A DNA stretch of 64,000 bases from Streptomyces liangshanensis (GTDB lineage: Bacteria > Actinomycetota > Actinomycetes > Streptomycetales > Streptomycetaceae): assembly GCF_011694815.1 (NCBI RefSeq), contig NZ_CP050177.1, positions 248,001 to 312,000 of the forward strand, written 5' to 3'. Both the position numbers and the translations under genes were made by a program. This document shows positions 1 through 8,021 of this stretch, piece by piece; the first letter of the stretch is position 1, and every line of letters begins with the position of its first letter. A model generated the notes under the pieces. The model had not been told where the DNA came from and did not search any database. It was given only the letters and a program-made list of their open reading frames with translations.

Positions 1-658
1 AGCGCAGGACGACCTGGGCCGGGGACTTCCCGTGGCGGCGCGCGATCCCGGTGATCGTGTCGTCCGTGAGCAGCGCGCCCTGGGCCAGCGGGCTCCAGGC
101 CTCGGTGGCGATGCCGTGCTCGGCGTGGAACGCCCGCAGCCCGGCCTGCTGGAGGCCGGGATGCAGCTCGACCTGGTTGACGACGGGCACCACGCCGCTG
201 TCCTCGATCAGCCGCCGCAGGTGCGCGGGCCGGAAGTTGGACACGCCGATGGAGCGGGTCCGTCCGTCGGCCAGCAGCTTCTGGAGCGCGCGCCAGGTCT
301 CCAGGTAGAGACCGCGGGCCGGGGCGGGCCAGTGGATCAGGTACAGGTCCACGTGGTCGAGGCCGAGCTTGTCCAGGCTCGTGTCGAACGCCGAGAGGGT
401 GGCGTCGTACCCCTGGTCGTCGTTCCACAGCTTGGTGGTGACGTACAGCTCGTCCCTGGGCACGCCCGAGGCGGCGAGCGCGCGGCCGACGCCGGCCTCG
501 TTGCCGTACACGGCGGCGGTGTCGACGCTGCGGTAGCCGGCCGCGAGGGCGGCGAGGACCGCGTCGGTGGTCTGCTCGTCGCCGACCTGGAACACGCCGA
601 AGCCGAGCTGCGGGATGCGCGCGCCGTCGTGGAGGGCGATGCGGGGGACGGGAACCAT
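1..658 (-). CDS. Aldo/keto reductase (3' end beyond window)
   Basis: The minus-strand frame opens at an ATG at 658 and runs off the left edge, so only the first 219 residues are visible. The N-terminus (IPQLGFGVFQVGD), the segment SVDTAAVYGNEAGVGRAL with the catalytic Asp and Tyr, the Lys in TTKLW, and HVDLYLIHWP with the substrate-orienting His are classic NADPH-dependent aldo/keto reductase features of the 2,5-diketo-gluconate reductase type. It lies 85 bp downstream of an MFS exporter on the same strand, so the two may be co-transcribed. The substrate cannot be predicted. Confidence 0.9.
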   Translation of the reverse strand, partial: MVPVPRIALHDGARIPQLGFGVFQVGDEQTTDAVLAALAAGYRSVDTAAVYGNEAGVGRALAASGVPRDELYVTTKLWNDDQGYDATLSAFDTSLDKLGLDHVDLYLIHWPAPARGLYLETWRALQKLLADGRTRSIGVSNFRPAHLRRLIEDSGVVPVVNQVELHPGLQQAGLRAFHAEHGIATEAWSPLAQGALLTDDTITGIARRHGKSPAQVVLR

Positions 659-743
659 GAGGTGCCTTTCCTGGAAGAGGGTGAACGTGAGGGTGACGAG
701 GGAGGTGGTGGGACGCGAGGTGGTGGGACGGGAGGAGTCGGGC

Positions 744-1982
744 TCAGGGGTGGGTCGCGGTGACCCGTCCACCGGTCGCTTCCGGCGCGCCGCCCGGCGC
801 GGGCGCGCCCTTCGCCGCCACGACCCGGCCCGTACGGGGTGTCCCGCGGTCCAGCGCGCCGGACACGAGCGCCACGACGAGCGCGGATCCGGCCAGCGCG
901 GCGCCCACCCAGTTGGCCGCGGTGTATCCGGAGCCGCCCGCGATGACCAGACCGCCGAGCCAGGCGGCCAGCGCGTTCCCGAGGTTGAAGGCACCGATGT
1001 TGACGGCGGAGGCGAGCGTGGGCGCCGCGGACGCCTGGTCGAGGACCCGCTTCTGGAGCGGCGGTACGGTCGCGAAGCCCAGCGCGCCGATCAGCGTGAT
1101 CGTCACCGCGGCGGCGGCCTTGTGGTGGGCGGTGAGCGTGAACAGCGCCAGGACGACGGCGAGGGAGCCGAGTGTCACGTACAGCAGGGGCATGAGACGG
1201 CGGTCGGCGAACTTCCCGCCCAGGAGGTTCCCGCCGACCATGCCGAGGCCGAACAGGACAAGCAGCCAGGTCACCGACGAGTCGGCGAAGCCGGCCGTCC
1301 GCGTCATCATCGGGGTGATGTAGGTGATCGCGGCGAAGACCCCGCCGAAGCCGAGCACCGTCATCGCCATGGCGAGCAGCACCTGTACGTTCCGGAACGC
1401 GGCCAGTTCGTGGCGCAGCCGTACCCCTCGCGGCCTCGGCTGCTCGGGGACGAGGGCGGCGACCCCGGCCAGCCCCACGACGCCGAGTCCGGCGACGACG
1501 AGGAAGGTGACGCGCCAGCCGGCGTTCTGGCCGATGAAGGTGCCGAGGGGAACGCCCACGACGTTGGCGACGGTGAGGCCGGTGAACATCATGGCGATGG
1601 CTCCGGCCTTCTTGTGCGGGGCGACCAGGCCGGCGGCGACCACGGAGCCGATGCCGAAGAAGGCGCCGTGCGCGAGGGAGGCGATGACCCGGCCGGTGAG
1701 CATCAGGCCGAAGGTGGGGGCGAGGGCGGAGATCACGTTGCCCGCCACGAAGAGCCCCATCAGCAGCATCAGCATCCGCTTGCGGGAGATCCGGGTGCCG
1801 AGGACGGTCATCAGCGGCGCGCCCAGGACCACGCCCAGGGCGTAGCCGGTGACCAGGAAGCCCGCGGTGGGGATGGTGACGCCGAACTCGGCCGCCACCT
1901 CCGGCAGGAGTCCCATGATCACGAACTCGGTGGTGCCGATGCCGAACGCCCCGATGGCCAGGGCGAGGAGCGCGAGAGGCAT
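744..1982 (-). CDS. MFS transporter, DHA1 (drug:H+ antiporter) family
   Basis: A 412-residue integral membrane protein with about twelve hydrophobic segments. It begins directly with a transmembrane helix (MPLALLALAIGAFGIGTTEF) of the DHA1 sugar-efflux/chloramphenicol-resistance type. The loop after TM2 reads GTRISRKRMLML, matching the major-facilitator motif A region, and TM5 carries a proline/glycine-rich antiporter-like stretch (GLTVANVVGVPLG). I chose the ATG at 1982 because GGAAGG lies just upstream and the longer frame is arginine-rich and shows no family homology. It probably exports small amphipathic compounds by proton exchange. The downstream aldo/keto reductase may share its transcript. 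Confidence 0.9.
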   Translation of the reverse strand: MPLALLALAIGAFGIGTTEFVIMGLLPEVAAEFGVTIPTAGFLVTGYALGVVLGAPLMTVLGTRISRKRMLMLLMGLFVAGNVISALAPTFGLMLTGRVIASLAHGAFFGIGSVVAAGLVAPHKKAGAIAMMFTGLTVANVVGVPLGTFIGQNAGWRVTFLVVAGLGVVGLAGVAALVPEQPRPRGVRLRHELAAFRNVQVLLAMAMTVLGFGGVFAAITYITPMMTRTAGFADSSVTWLLVLFGLGMVGGNLLGGKFADRRLMPLLYVTLGSLAVVLALFTLTAHHKAAAAVTITLIGALGFATVPPLQKRVLDQASAAPTLASAVNIGAFNLGNALAAWLGGLVIAGGSGYTAANWVGAALAGSALVVALVSGALDRGTPRTGRVVAAKGAPAPGGAPEATGGRVTATHP

Positions 1983-2117
1983 GGGTGGGGACCTTCCCTG
2001 GAGATTGCGCGAGCGCCTTACGAGCGTCGACAATACTTGTGCACGCCTCTTACTTGCAAACGCGCTATATTGCAGACACGTCACATTCGGCATGTCGCCA
2101 CGCGGCGGCGCACGCAA

Positions 2118-2154
2118 AAGCCGGCCCCCACCCGGTGCGGGTGGGGGCCGGCTT
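2118..2154. terminator. Strong hairpin terminator after the L33-L31 operon
   Basis: Perfect inverted repeat with 16-bp arms, AAGCCGGCCCCCACCC (2118-2133) and its complement (2139-2154), around a GGTGC loop. It lies 29 bp beyond the L31 stop codon and ends the ribosomal-protein transcript. The flanking A and T runs suggest it can work in both directions. Confidence 0.85.
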
Positions 2155-2182
2155 CGGTCTCCGAGAGGAGAGGTCGGACCGG

Positions 2183-2443
2183 TCAGTCCGTGGGATTCTC
2201 GCGCTTGCCGTAGCGGCGCTCGAAGCGCTCCACTCGGCCGGCGGTGTCCACGACACGGCCACGCCCGGTGTAGAAGGGGTGGCTCGCGGACGAGATCTCC
2301 ACGTCGATGACGGGGTAGGTGTTGCCGTCCTCCCACTCCACGCGCTGGTCCGAGTCGGCGGTCGAACGCGTGAGGAAGGCGGCTCCGCCGGCACGGTCCC
2401 GGAAGACGACCGGACGGGAGACGGGGTGGATACGAGGCTTCAT
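2183..2443 (-). CDS. rpmE2: 50S ribosomal protein L31 type B (zinc-independent)
   Basis: An 86-residue L31 of the long B type. It starts [16 protein letters not shown], carries [21 protein letters not shown], and has no cysteine at all, so the zinc ribbon of the C-plus paralogue is missing. C-minus L31 replaces the zinc-containing form on the ribosome during zinc shortage and frees zinc; this role is established in Streptomyces and Bacillus, and is inferred here from sequence type. It lies 64 bp downstream of the L33 gene on the same strand and is followed by a strong terminator, giving a two-gene operon. I see no good Zur box before the operon. Confidence 0.96.
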   Translation of the reverse strand: MKPRIHPVSRPVVFRDRAGGAAFLTRSTADSDQRVEWEDGNTYPVIDVEISSASHPFYTGRGRVVDTAGRVERFERRYGKRENPTD

Positions 2444-2507
2444 GCGGATTCCTTCCTCGGTACGGGTGGAGGGGGCGGCGCGTGTGGTGCGGTACGGCGC
2501 CGCGCGG

Positions 2508-2672
2508 TCAGCGCTCTTCGCGAAACGTGACGTGCCGGCCGGCGACGGCGTCGTACTTGCGCAGGACGAGCCGGTCGGGATCGTTCCGACGGTTCTTGCG
2601 CGTCACGTACGCCTGGCCGGTGCCCGCCGTCGACCGGAGGGTGACGACCGGGCGGGTCTCGCTGCGTGCCAT
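2508..2672 (-). CDS. rpmG: 50S ribosomal protein L33 (cysteine-free paralogue)
   Basis: A 54-residue L33 with the family signatures [21 protein letters not shown] and LRKYD, and no CxxC zinc pairs, so it is a zinc-independent C-minus form. The ATG at 2672 is preceded by GGAG, and the upstream in-frame residues do not resemble L33. It is the first gene of an L33-L31 operon. Together with the C-minus L32 at 9288 and the zinc transporter operon, it fits a zinc-starvation response. In other Streptomyces this gene set is Zur-controlled; here only a weak half-palindrome (TGGAAGCGATATCGA, about 2694-2708) is visible upstream. Confidence 0.96.
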   Translation of the reverse strand: MARSETRPVVTLRSTAGTGQAYVTRKNRRNDPDRLVLRKYDAVAGRHVTFREER

Positions 2673-2937
2673 GGGGGCTCCAGACTCTCGATATCGCTTC
2701 CATCGAGCGGTACGTCTCTGTAACACACCTCCCCCGTGTCACATTCCCGCCATGTCCCGCCCCTCCCGGCCCCCGCGACAGGGGAGACTGTGGTGACGGG
2801 CGACAGGATCCGCCGTGGAATGCGTCCACCGGCGGTCGGGTTCTCCCCTTCGGACCGGGGCGCGAGCCCGGGGCCTGGGGCCGCCGGGGACCACTCCGGA
2901 CGGCAGGAGCGCGGACAGCAGGAAGCAGGCGTCAGTC

Positions 2938-3594
2938 ATGGGTGAGTTGATCCTCGTACGGCACGGCGAGACGGCCTGGTCGCAGTCCGGGCAGCACACC
3001 GGGTCCACCGACCTGCCGATGACGGCCCACGGCGAGGACGAGGCCCGCGCGGTCGCACCGCTGCTGCGGGAGCGTCACATCGGGCTCGTGCTGGTCAGCC
3101 CGCTGGCGCGGGCCCGCCGCACGGCGGAACTGGCCGGCCTGGAGGCGACGCGCATCACCCCCGACCTGCACGAGTGGGACTACGGCGCCTACGAGGGCAT
3201 CACCACCGCGGACATCCACAAGACCCGGCCGGACTGGAGCCTGTGGACCGACGGCGTGCCCCCGGGCCCGGCCGACCACCCCGGCGAGCAGCCCGGCGAC
3301 GTCGGGGCCCGCGCCGACCGCGTGCTGGACGAGATCATGGACATCCTGCGGACGGGCGACGACGACGTCGCGCTCGTGTCGCACGGCCATTTCCTGCGGG
3401 TGCTGACCGCGCGTTATCTCGGACTGAGCCCGGCGGCCGGCGCGCTTTTCCAACTGGCCACGGGAACGGTGTCACGACTCGGCCTGGAACACGGCAATCC
3501 CGTCATCACGGCCTGGAATCTCACCGTTCCCGCCAGCAGCTTCCGAGCCGCTTCGCAGGGAACGGAAGACCTGTCCTCACGTTCAGCGGGCTGA
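2938..3594 (+). CDS. Histidine phosphatase family protein
   Basis: A 218-residue cytoplasmic protein of the phosphoglycerate mutase-like histidine phosphatase superfamily. The phosphohistidine motif LVRHGETAWS is at residues 6-15, LVSPLARARRTAEL carries the second phosphate-binding Arg, the acid/base segment HEWDYGAYEG follows, and the second catalytic His is in LVSHGHFLRVL. The ATG at 2938 places the RHG motif at the normal distance from the N-terminus and has AGGAAG upstream. Members dephosphorylate small sugar or nucleotide phosphates; the substrate here is unknown. It appears monocistronic. Confidence 0.93.
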   Translation: MGELILVRHGETAWSQSGQHTGSTDLPMTAHGEDEARAVAPLLRERHIGLVLVSPLARARRTAELAGLEATRITPDLHEWDYGAYEGITTADIHKTRPDWSLWTDGVPPGPADHPGEQPGDVGARADRVLDEIMDILRTGDDDVALVSHGHFLRVLTARYLGLSPAAGALFQLATGTVSRLGLEHGNPVITAWNLTVPASSFRAASQGTEDLSSRSAG

Positions 3595-3758
3595 ATCCCG
3601 ACCTCTTTCCGGGCTCAACTCCTGGGCCGTTCCGGGGCATTCACCCCTTACGTGCGTTCACGTTCCTGAACTTCGTCGACTTCCGCTGAATCCCTTGTCG
3701 GTCACCGCGCGCGCTCCTACTCTGTCGCCCAAGTCACTGGGGAATGGAGACGTGAGAC

Positions 3759-4358
3759 GTGTCCCGGAAAACCCGTATCGTCACTGTCCTTTCCGCCACT
3801 TGCGCGCTTCTCGTGGCGGCTCCGGCCGCCCGCGCGGAAGTCGAACCGGGAGGGTGGAACGCGACGTCCCCCTCCTTCACCGTCCAGGAACGGGGCTGCG
3901 GCCAGGTCGACAACCTGACCTTCACGCTGACCTGTTCGACCGCGAGCGGCGACCAGCGCGCCGAACGGAGGTACGCCACCTACACCGGCGGCACCCGTCA
4001 GTTCGAGGGCTACTTCCGGATAGCCGCCATGGGCGGCACCCGGATCAGCCTGAAGCAGACGTTCAACGAGTCCGCCTCGGGGCCGTACTTCATGCTGGCG
4101 GCCGAGCGCGGCGGCCGGCTGTACGCGGTGCACGGCGGCACCACGCTCTCGACCGCGGGCACCGTCGGCGCCACCGTCCGGGTCAACACCGTGCACCAGG
4201 TGGGCACCTCGCACCGTACGTACGTCAACGGCTCGCTGAAGCACACCTACAGCAGTCCGGGCGGCAGCTTCTACGACAAGTTCGGCGCGTACCGCACCGA
4301 CAGCGGCAGCGGTCCCGCCACCGTCGTGTGGAGCAACGTGAAGTTCTGGAGCAAGTAG
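3759..4358 (+). CDS. Secreted protein of unknown function
   Basis: 199 residues from a GTG start with GGAG upstream. Residues 1-26 form a Sec signal peptide (SRKTRI, a hydrophobic core, and cleavage after AARA). The mature part is beta-rich with two cysteines (GCGQ and LTCST) that could form a disulphide. Its layout (GYFRIAAMGGTRISLKQTF, YVNGSLKHTYSS, KFGAYRTDSGSGPATVVWSNVKFW) resembles the jelly-roll of polysaccharide-lyase or laminarinase-like secreted proteins, especially the closing KFGAYRTD...W strand seen in alginate lyase 2/heparin-lyase-like folds. I cannot identify catalytic residues, so a carbohydrate-related role is only a guess. Confidence 0.75.
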   Translation: MSRKTRIVTVLSATCALLVAAPAARAEVEPGGWNATSPSFTVQERGCGQVDNLTFTLTCSTASGDQRAERRYATYTGGTRQFEGYFRIAAMGGTRISLKQTFNESASGPYFMLAAERGGRLYAVHGGTTLSTAGTVGATVRVNTVHQVGTSHRTYVNGSLKHTYSSPGGSFYDKFGAYRTDSGSGPATVVWSNVKFWSK

Positions 4359-4458
4359 CGCGCCCCGCGCCGGTGCCCCCGGGGCGTACCGGTATCCCGG
4401 CCCGGGCGGACACCGGCGCGGACCATCTCTCCCCCCACACGCCGAGAGGACCTCCTCC

Positions 4459-5256
4459 GTGCTTCCCCGACCGCGCCCCGCCGCCCTGGTGGTGCTCGTC
4501 CTCGCCCTCGCGGGCTGCACCGCGTCGCCCGGCGCGGCACCCGACCGTGCGAGGGCCGCGCGGCCGGCCCCGCACGCCGGCGGTCCCGTGCTGACCGGGA
4601 AGCTGGACTCCCCGGTGGACGTCACCCTGCGCTGGACGGGCGACGAGCCGGGAGCGGCCGGCCGCGTGCTGGAGTTCGCGACCGAGTCCACGGGCCCCTA
4701 CACCGTGCTGGAGTTCCTGGCCCCCGGCCGGACGGACTTCGAGCACCCGGACCTCATGCCGCACACGCCCTTCTTCTACCGGCTGCGGCCCTACTTCGGC
4801 CCCGCGTCGGCGCCGGTCGAGGTCACCCTCCCGCCGGGCGAGCCCACCGCGAAGGACCAGGAGGACGACCACACCTGGACGGCGCCGCGCACCCTCGACG
4901 GGCCGCCGGTCACCACCCACCCGGTCGTGGACACGTCCGGCGGCCCGCTCTCGGCGGGGCGGACGCGGGCGGTGGACGCCGCCGCGCCCGGCGGCCTCCG
5001 GGCGACGGTCATGCACGCGGCGGGCATCAGGTTCACCTGGACCGACCACGCCGCGGACGAGGACGGCTTCCTGCTGGAGGCCAGGCCGTCGGGGAGCGGG
5101 ACGTACCACCCGGTGGCCGTCCTCGACCCCGACATCAACTCCTTCGGCCTGATCACCCTCCCCGAGGAGAAGCGGGCGTCCTACCGCGTCCGGGCCTTCG
5201 TGTACGGGGAGCAGTCCAACGTCGTGCGCCTGGAGACCGGCTCCGACGGCCGGTGA
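4459..5256 (+). CDS. Fibronectin type III-like lipoprotein
   Basis: 265 residues from a GTG start. The lipobox LALAGC at residues 15-20 predicts lipidation at Cys20 and anchoring to the outer face of the membrane. Two fibronectin III-like beta-sandwiches are visible: about 45-130 (VTLRWTGDEPGAAGRVLEF ending in a YRLRPYFG strand) and about 175-260 (GLRATVMHAAGIRFTWTDH, EDGFLLEARPSG, SYRVRAFVYGEQSNVVRL), joined by a flexible Pro/Gly linker. Such proteins are usually surface binding modules, and no catalytic site is visible. It lies 100 bp after the secreted protein, so the pair may act together outside the cell. Confidence 0.8.
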   Translation: MLPRPRPAALVVLVLALAGCTASPGAAPDRARAARPAPHAGGPVLTGKLDSPVDVTLRWTGDEPGAAGRVLEFATESTGPYTVLEFLAPGRTDFEHPDLMPHTPFFYRLRPYFGPASAPVEVTLPPGEPTAKDQEDDHTWTAPRTLDGPPVTTHPVVDTSGGPLSAGRTRAVDAAAPGGLRATVMHAAGIRFTWTDHAADEDGFLLEARPSGSGTYHPVAVLDPDINSFGLITLPEEKRASYRVRAFVYGEQSNVVRLETGSDGR

Positions 5257-5272
5257 CCTCCGGTCCGCCCCG

Positions 5273-5797
5273 TCACGTCCCGTCCGGTGCCGGATCCCCC
5301 GCCCCGAGCCGCGCCGGCATCTCGTCCAGGGAGACGCGCATCAGTTCCTCGGCGCGGGTGAACCAGTCGACCAGGACGGCGATCTCCTCGGGCGCGTACC
5401 CGGCGAACAGTCCGTTGAGCCGGTCGTAGAGAGGGCCGTAGACCGCGTACAGCCGGGCGGCGGTGGACGGGTCGGCCACGACCCTGATCCGCCGCCGGTC
5501 GGCCGGGTCCGGTTCGCGGTGCGCGTACCCGGCCCGTTCGAGCCGGTTGAGGACACCGGTCACCCCGCCGGTGGTCAGGTTGGCCAGGGCGGCGAGTTCC
5601 CCGGCGCCGATCGGCGTCTCCCCCGCCCCGAGGATGTGCCCGAGGCAGGTCAGGTCGGTGATGTTGATGCCCAGCCGCTGGGCCACCCGATGCTGGCCGA
5701 CGGAACTCAGCGCCATGACCCGGTCCATCCCCGCCAGCGCTTCTGCGGGGGTCGCCGACGGCCGGGGGTTGCCCTTGCCCACCATTCTCCTTAGCAT
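5273..5797 (-). CDS. MarR family transcriptional regulator
   Basis: A 174-residue winged-helix regulator. The recognition helix region is LTTGGVTGVLNRLERAGYAHREPDPADRRR (about residues 90-120), with the basic wing DRRRIRVV typical of MarR. The ATG at 5797 directly abuts a 13-bp palindrome, so the transcript may be leaderless. An alternative GTG at 5782 follows AAGGAG inside the frame and cannot be excluded. It is divergent from the HGxxPAAW-type gene at 5915, and the palindrome between them probably serves as its own operator. The ligand is unknown. Confidence 0.92.
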   Translation of the reverse strand: MLRRMVGKGNPRPSATPAEALAGMDRVMALSSVGQHRVAQRLGINITDLTCLGHILGAGETPIGAGELAALANLTTGGVTGVLNRLERAGYAHREPDPADRRRIRVVADPSTAARLYAVYGPLYDRLNGLFAGYAPEEIAVLVDWFTRAEELMRVSLDEMPARLGAGDPAPDGT

Positions 5798-5810
5798 CTA
5801 AGTTACTTAG
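5798..5810. promoter_or_regulatory. Probable MarR operator
   Basis: CTAAGTTACTTAG: perfect 6-bp arms around a single centre base, AT-rich in a very GC-rich background and touching the regulator's start codon. It sits between the divergent MarR and HGxxPAAW-type genes, the usual place for MarR autoregulation. Confidence 0.65.
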
Positions 5811-5914
5811 CACGTGAGATACCTTCCCCACGGGGGAAGTCTAGGCGCGGCACGGGTGTGCCGCGTTCCTGGGACGCGTGCACGGACACACCTTCCGAGG
5901 AAGAGAGGAAGCCC

Positions 5915-6271
5915 ATGAGCGCGCACGGCGATGTCGACCTGGGCCACACCGTCGCGGGATGGACGGGCACGGTGGTCGCGTGCGCCGGGACGGCCGGCGC
6001 GGGAGCCGCGCTGTGTGCCGCGTGGGTGCCCGGCATCTGGCTGGGGCTCGGGGTGGTGGCCGCCGGCGCGCTGGCCACCTGGGTCCTGCACCTCACCGGC
6101 TGGGGGAAGCCGCCGGGGCCGCGTACCGCCGACCAGTGGGACTGGCGGGTCCGTGACGTGACGGCGGCCGGGGGCCACGGCGCCTGCGTCGGCTGCCGGC
6201 TGGCCCTGCGCGGCACGGGCGGCGGGGAGTTGGGCCGTACGAGGGAGCCGCGGCCGGCGCCGACGGCCTGA
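5915..6271 (+). CDS. HGxxPAAW-type small membrane protein
   Basis: 118 residues; the ATG at 5915 has GAGAGGAA upstream. The N-terminal motif DLGHTVAGWTGTVVA resembles the GHTPAAWTG signature of the actinobacterial HGxxPAAW family. Two hydrophobic segments follow (about 14-33 and 37-57), then a cytoplasmic GWGKPPGP linker. An unusual C-terminal tail contains GACVGCRL, a possible CxxC pair. The family has no known biochemical function. The shared MarR operator suggests that this regulator controls it. Confidence 0.75.
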   Translation: MSAHGDVDLGHTVAGWTGTVVACAGTAGAGAALCAAWVPGIWLGLGVVAAGALATWVLHLTGWGKPPGPRTADQWDWRVRDVTAAGGHGACVGCRLALRGTGGGELGRTREPRPAPTA

Positions 6272-6301
6272 GCCGCGCGGCCGGGCCCGCGGAACGGAGC
6301 G

Positions 6302-6340
6302 GGCGCCGGTCCGGCGGGGAGAACCCGTCGGACCGGCGCC
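6302..6340. terminator. Bidirectional terminator hairpin
   Basis: 17-bp arms GGCGCCGGTCCGGCGGG and CCCGTCGGACCGGCGCC with one mismatch and a GAGAA loop, between the converging HGxxPAAW-type and cold-shock genes. Confidence 0.8.
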
Positions 6341-6380
6341 CTGTCGTCCGTGCCCTCGCGGGCGGGCGGAACGGCTGCCC

Positions 6381-6584
6381 TTAGGCGGGGAGGATGTTCT
6401 CCGCCTGGGGGCCCTTCTGGCCCTGGGTGACGTCGAAGGTCACCTTCTGGCCTTCCTGGAGCTCACGGAAGCCGGAGGTCGCGATGTTCGAGTAGTGCGC
6501 GAACACGTCGGGGCCACCGCCGTCCTGCGCGATGAAGCCGAAGCCCTTTTCCGAGTTGAACCACTTCACTGTTCCACTGGCCAT
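6381..6584 (-). CDS. Cold-shock domain protein (CspA family)
   Basis: A 67-residue single cold-shock domain with both RNA-binding motifs: RNP1 GFGFIAQD and RNP2 VFAHYS. It starts [16 protein letters not shown] and ends in the usual [14 protein letters not shown]. It binds single-stranded RNA/DNA as an RNA chaperone and is usually highly expressed. The leader upstream is long (over 100 bp) and contains a perfect 10-bp hairpin, consistent with the structured 5' untranslated regions typical of csp genes. Confidence 0.96.
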   Translation of the reverse strand: MASGTVKWFNSEKGFGFIAQDGGGPDVFAHYSNIATSGFRELQEGQKVTFDVTQGQKGPQAENILPA

Positions 6585-6678
6585 GCTGAATCTCCGTATC
6601 CGGGACGCATGGTCCCCCGCACGGTACGGGGAACCGGAGGTGATCGCCTTGGTCCGCAGAGACGCTGAACAGCACAAA

Positions 6679-6703
6679 CGCCCGTGACGGTGCGTCACGG
6701 GCG
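6679..6703 (-). promoter_or_regulatory. Hairpin upstream of the cold-shock gene
   Basis: CGCCCGTGAC and its exact complement around GGTGC, 95 bp before the csp start codon. It may be a structured 5' leader element or a terminator for the upstream aldo/keto reductase, whose stop codon lies 174 bp away on the same strand. The sequence alone does not decide. Confidence 0.5.
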
Positions 6704-6876
6704 AGCGGTACTTCGGAACCACGACAGCTGATCAAGACGCTACATGGCGCAACGCGATACAGCCACAGAAACGACCAACTCTTGCAGCCGTGCCGCACCC
6801 TGGCGCGGCAATCGGCCCACGATCATCCCGTTTTATCTCCCGATCAACGTGATTCCACCGCGTGCGGAGCCGGTGC

Positions 6877-7860
6877 CTACCAGCGCCCGTGGACCGAGGC
6901 GCGCAGCCGCCGGTCGTACAGGTCACGGACGGCGGCCAGGGTCGCCTCCGGCAGGGCGGGCAGCCCGGCGGCGGCGCCGTTGCTCCGGGCCTGCTCGACG
7001 GAACGGGCGCCGGGGATGACGGTCGTGACGCCGGGCTGCTGGACGATCCAGCGCAGGGCCGTCTGGGCCGGCGTGGCGCCCTCGGGGGCCAGTTCGCCGA
7101 ACTCGACCGCCGCGGCGAGGCCGGTCTCGTAGTCGATGCCGGAGAAGGTCTCGCCCTGGTCGAACGCCTCGCCGTGACGGTTGTACGTGCGGTGGTCGTC
7201 GGCGGCGAAGACCGTGTCCTTCGTGTACTTCCCGGACAGCAGGCCGGAGGCCAGGGGCACCCGGGCGACGATGCCGACGCCCGCCTCGCGGGCGGCCGGC
7301 AGCACCTCTTCGAGCGGCTTGAGCCGGAACGCGTTGAGGATGATCTGCACGCTCGCGACGCCGGGCCTGGCGATGGCGGCCAGCGCCTCGGCGCAGGTCT
7401 CGACGCTCACCGCGTAGGCCGCGATCCGCCGCTCGTCCACCAGCGTGTCGAGCGCGTCGTAGACGGCGTCCGACGCGATGACGGCCGACGGCGGGCAGTG
7501 CAGCTGGACCAGGTCGAGGGTGTCGGTGCCGAGATTCGCCCGGGAGCGGTCGTTCCACGCCCGGAAGTTGTCCAGGGTGTAGTTCTCCGGGAGCTGCTCG
7601 GCCCGCCGGCCCATCTTCGTCGCGACGAAGACCCCGGCGTCCGGCCGGTCCTTGAGGTAGCGGCCGATCAGCTGCTCGCTGCGGCCGTCCCCGTACACGT
7701 CCGCGGTGTCGAAGAAGGTCACGCCCGACTCGACCGCCGCGTCGAGGACGGCGAACGCGTCCGACTCGGTCACGTCCCCCCAGTCCGCGCCCAGCTGCCA
7801 AGTTCCCAGTCCTACGACGGAGACGTCTCGTCCCGTCCTGCCCAGTACACGCTGCTCCAT
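6877..7860 (-). CDS. Aldo/keto reductase
   Basis: A 327-residue protein of the YajO/voltage-gated channel beta-subunit-like branch. It starts MEQRVLGRTGRDVSVVGLGTW, has FFDTADVYGDGRSE (catalytic Asp and Tyr), VATKMGRR (catalytic Lys), LVQLHCPPS (His) and the C-terminal NADPH-binding segment TTVIPGARSVEQARSN. It folds as a TIM barrel and reduces carbonyls with NADPH; the physiological substrate is unknown. It is divergent from the Zur-linked anchor-M gene at 8022, but its start lies 102 bp from the Zur box, so shared control is uncertain. Confidence 0.93.
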   Translation of the reverse strand: MEQRVLGRTGRDVSVVGLGTWQLGADWGDVTESDAFAVLDAAVESGVTFFDTADVYGDGRSEQLIGRYLKDRPDAGVFVATKMGRRAEQLPENYTLDNFRAWNDRSRANLGTDTLDLVQLHCPPSAVIASDAVYDALDTLVDERRIAAYAVSVETCAEALAAIARPGVASVQIILNAFRLKPLEEVLPAAREAGVGIVARVPLASGLLSGKYTKDTVFAADDHRTYNRHGEAFDQGETFSGIDYETGLAAAVEFGELAPEGATPAQTALRWIVQQPGVTTVIPGARSVEQARSNGAAAGLPALPEATLAAVRDLYDRRLRASVHGRW

Positions 7861-7961
7861 ACGGGCGATGCTACGCGCTCCGGAGAGCGCTCCCCCGCCC
7901 CCTCCCCACCGCTCCCCGCCATCCCTCCCCCGATGAGACCGCGGTCACATCGGCATCTTAT

Positions 7962-7976
7962 TGAACATGATTTTCA
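7962..7976 (+). promoter_or_regulatory. Zur box 1
   Basis: TGAACATGATTTTCA, a near match to the Streptomyces Zur consensus TGAAAATCATTTTCA (either centre base reads on the other strand). It lies 46 bp before the ATG of the secreted choice-of-anchor M gene and stands out as an AT-rich island. Zur-Zn would repress here when zinc is sufficient. Confidence 0.85.
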
Positions 7977-8021
7977 TTCCTTATAGCTTTGGCATGTCCA
8001 CTTCTCCTACCAGGAGGTCCG

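Noticed and set aside
1983..2117. Operator for the MFS gene (TTGCAA-rich stretch)
   Set aside because: The repeats are short and imperfect; I could not separate them from chance AT-rich promoter sequence.
2694..2708. Zur box before the L33 gene
   Set aside because: TGGAAGCGATATCGA matches only about 9 of 15 consensus positions, far weaker than the three accepted boxes.
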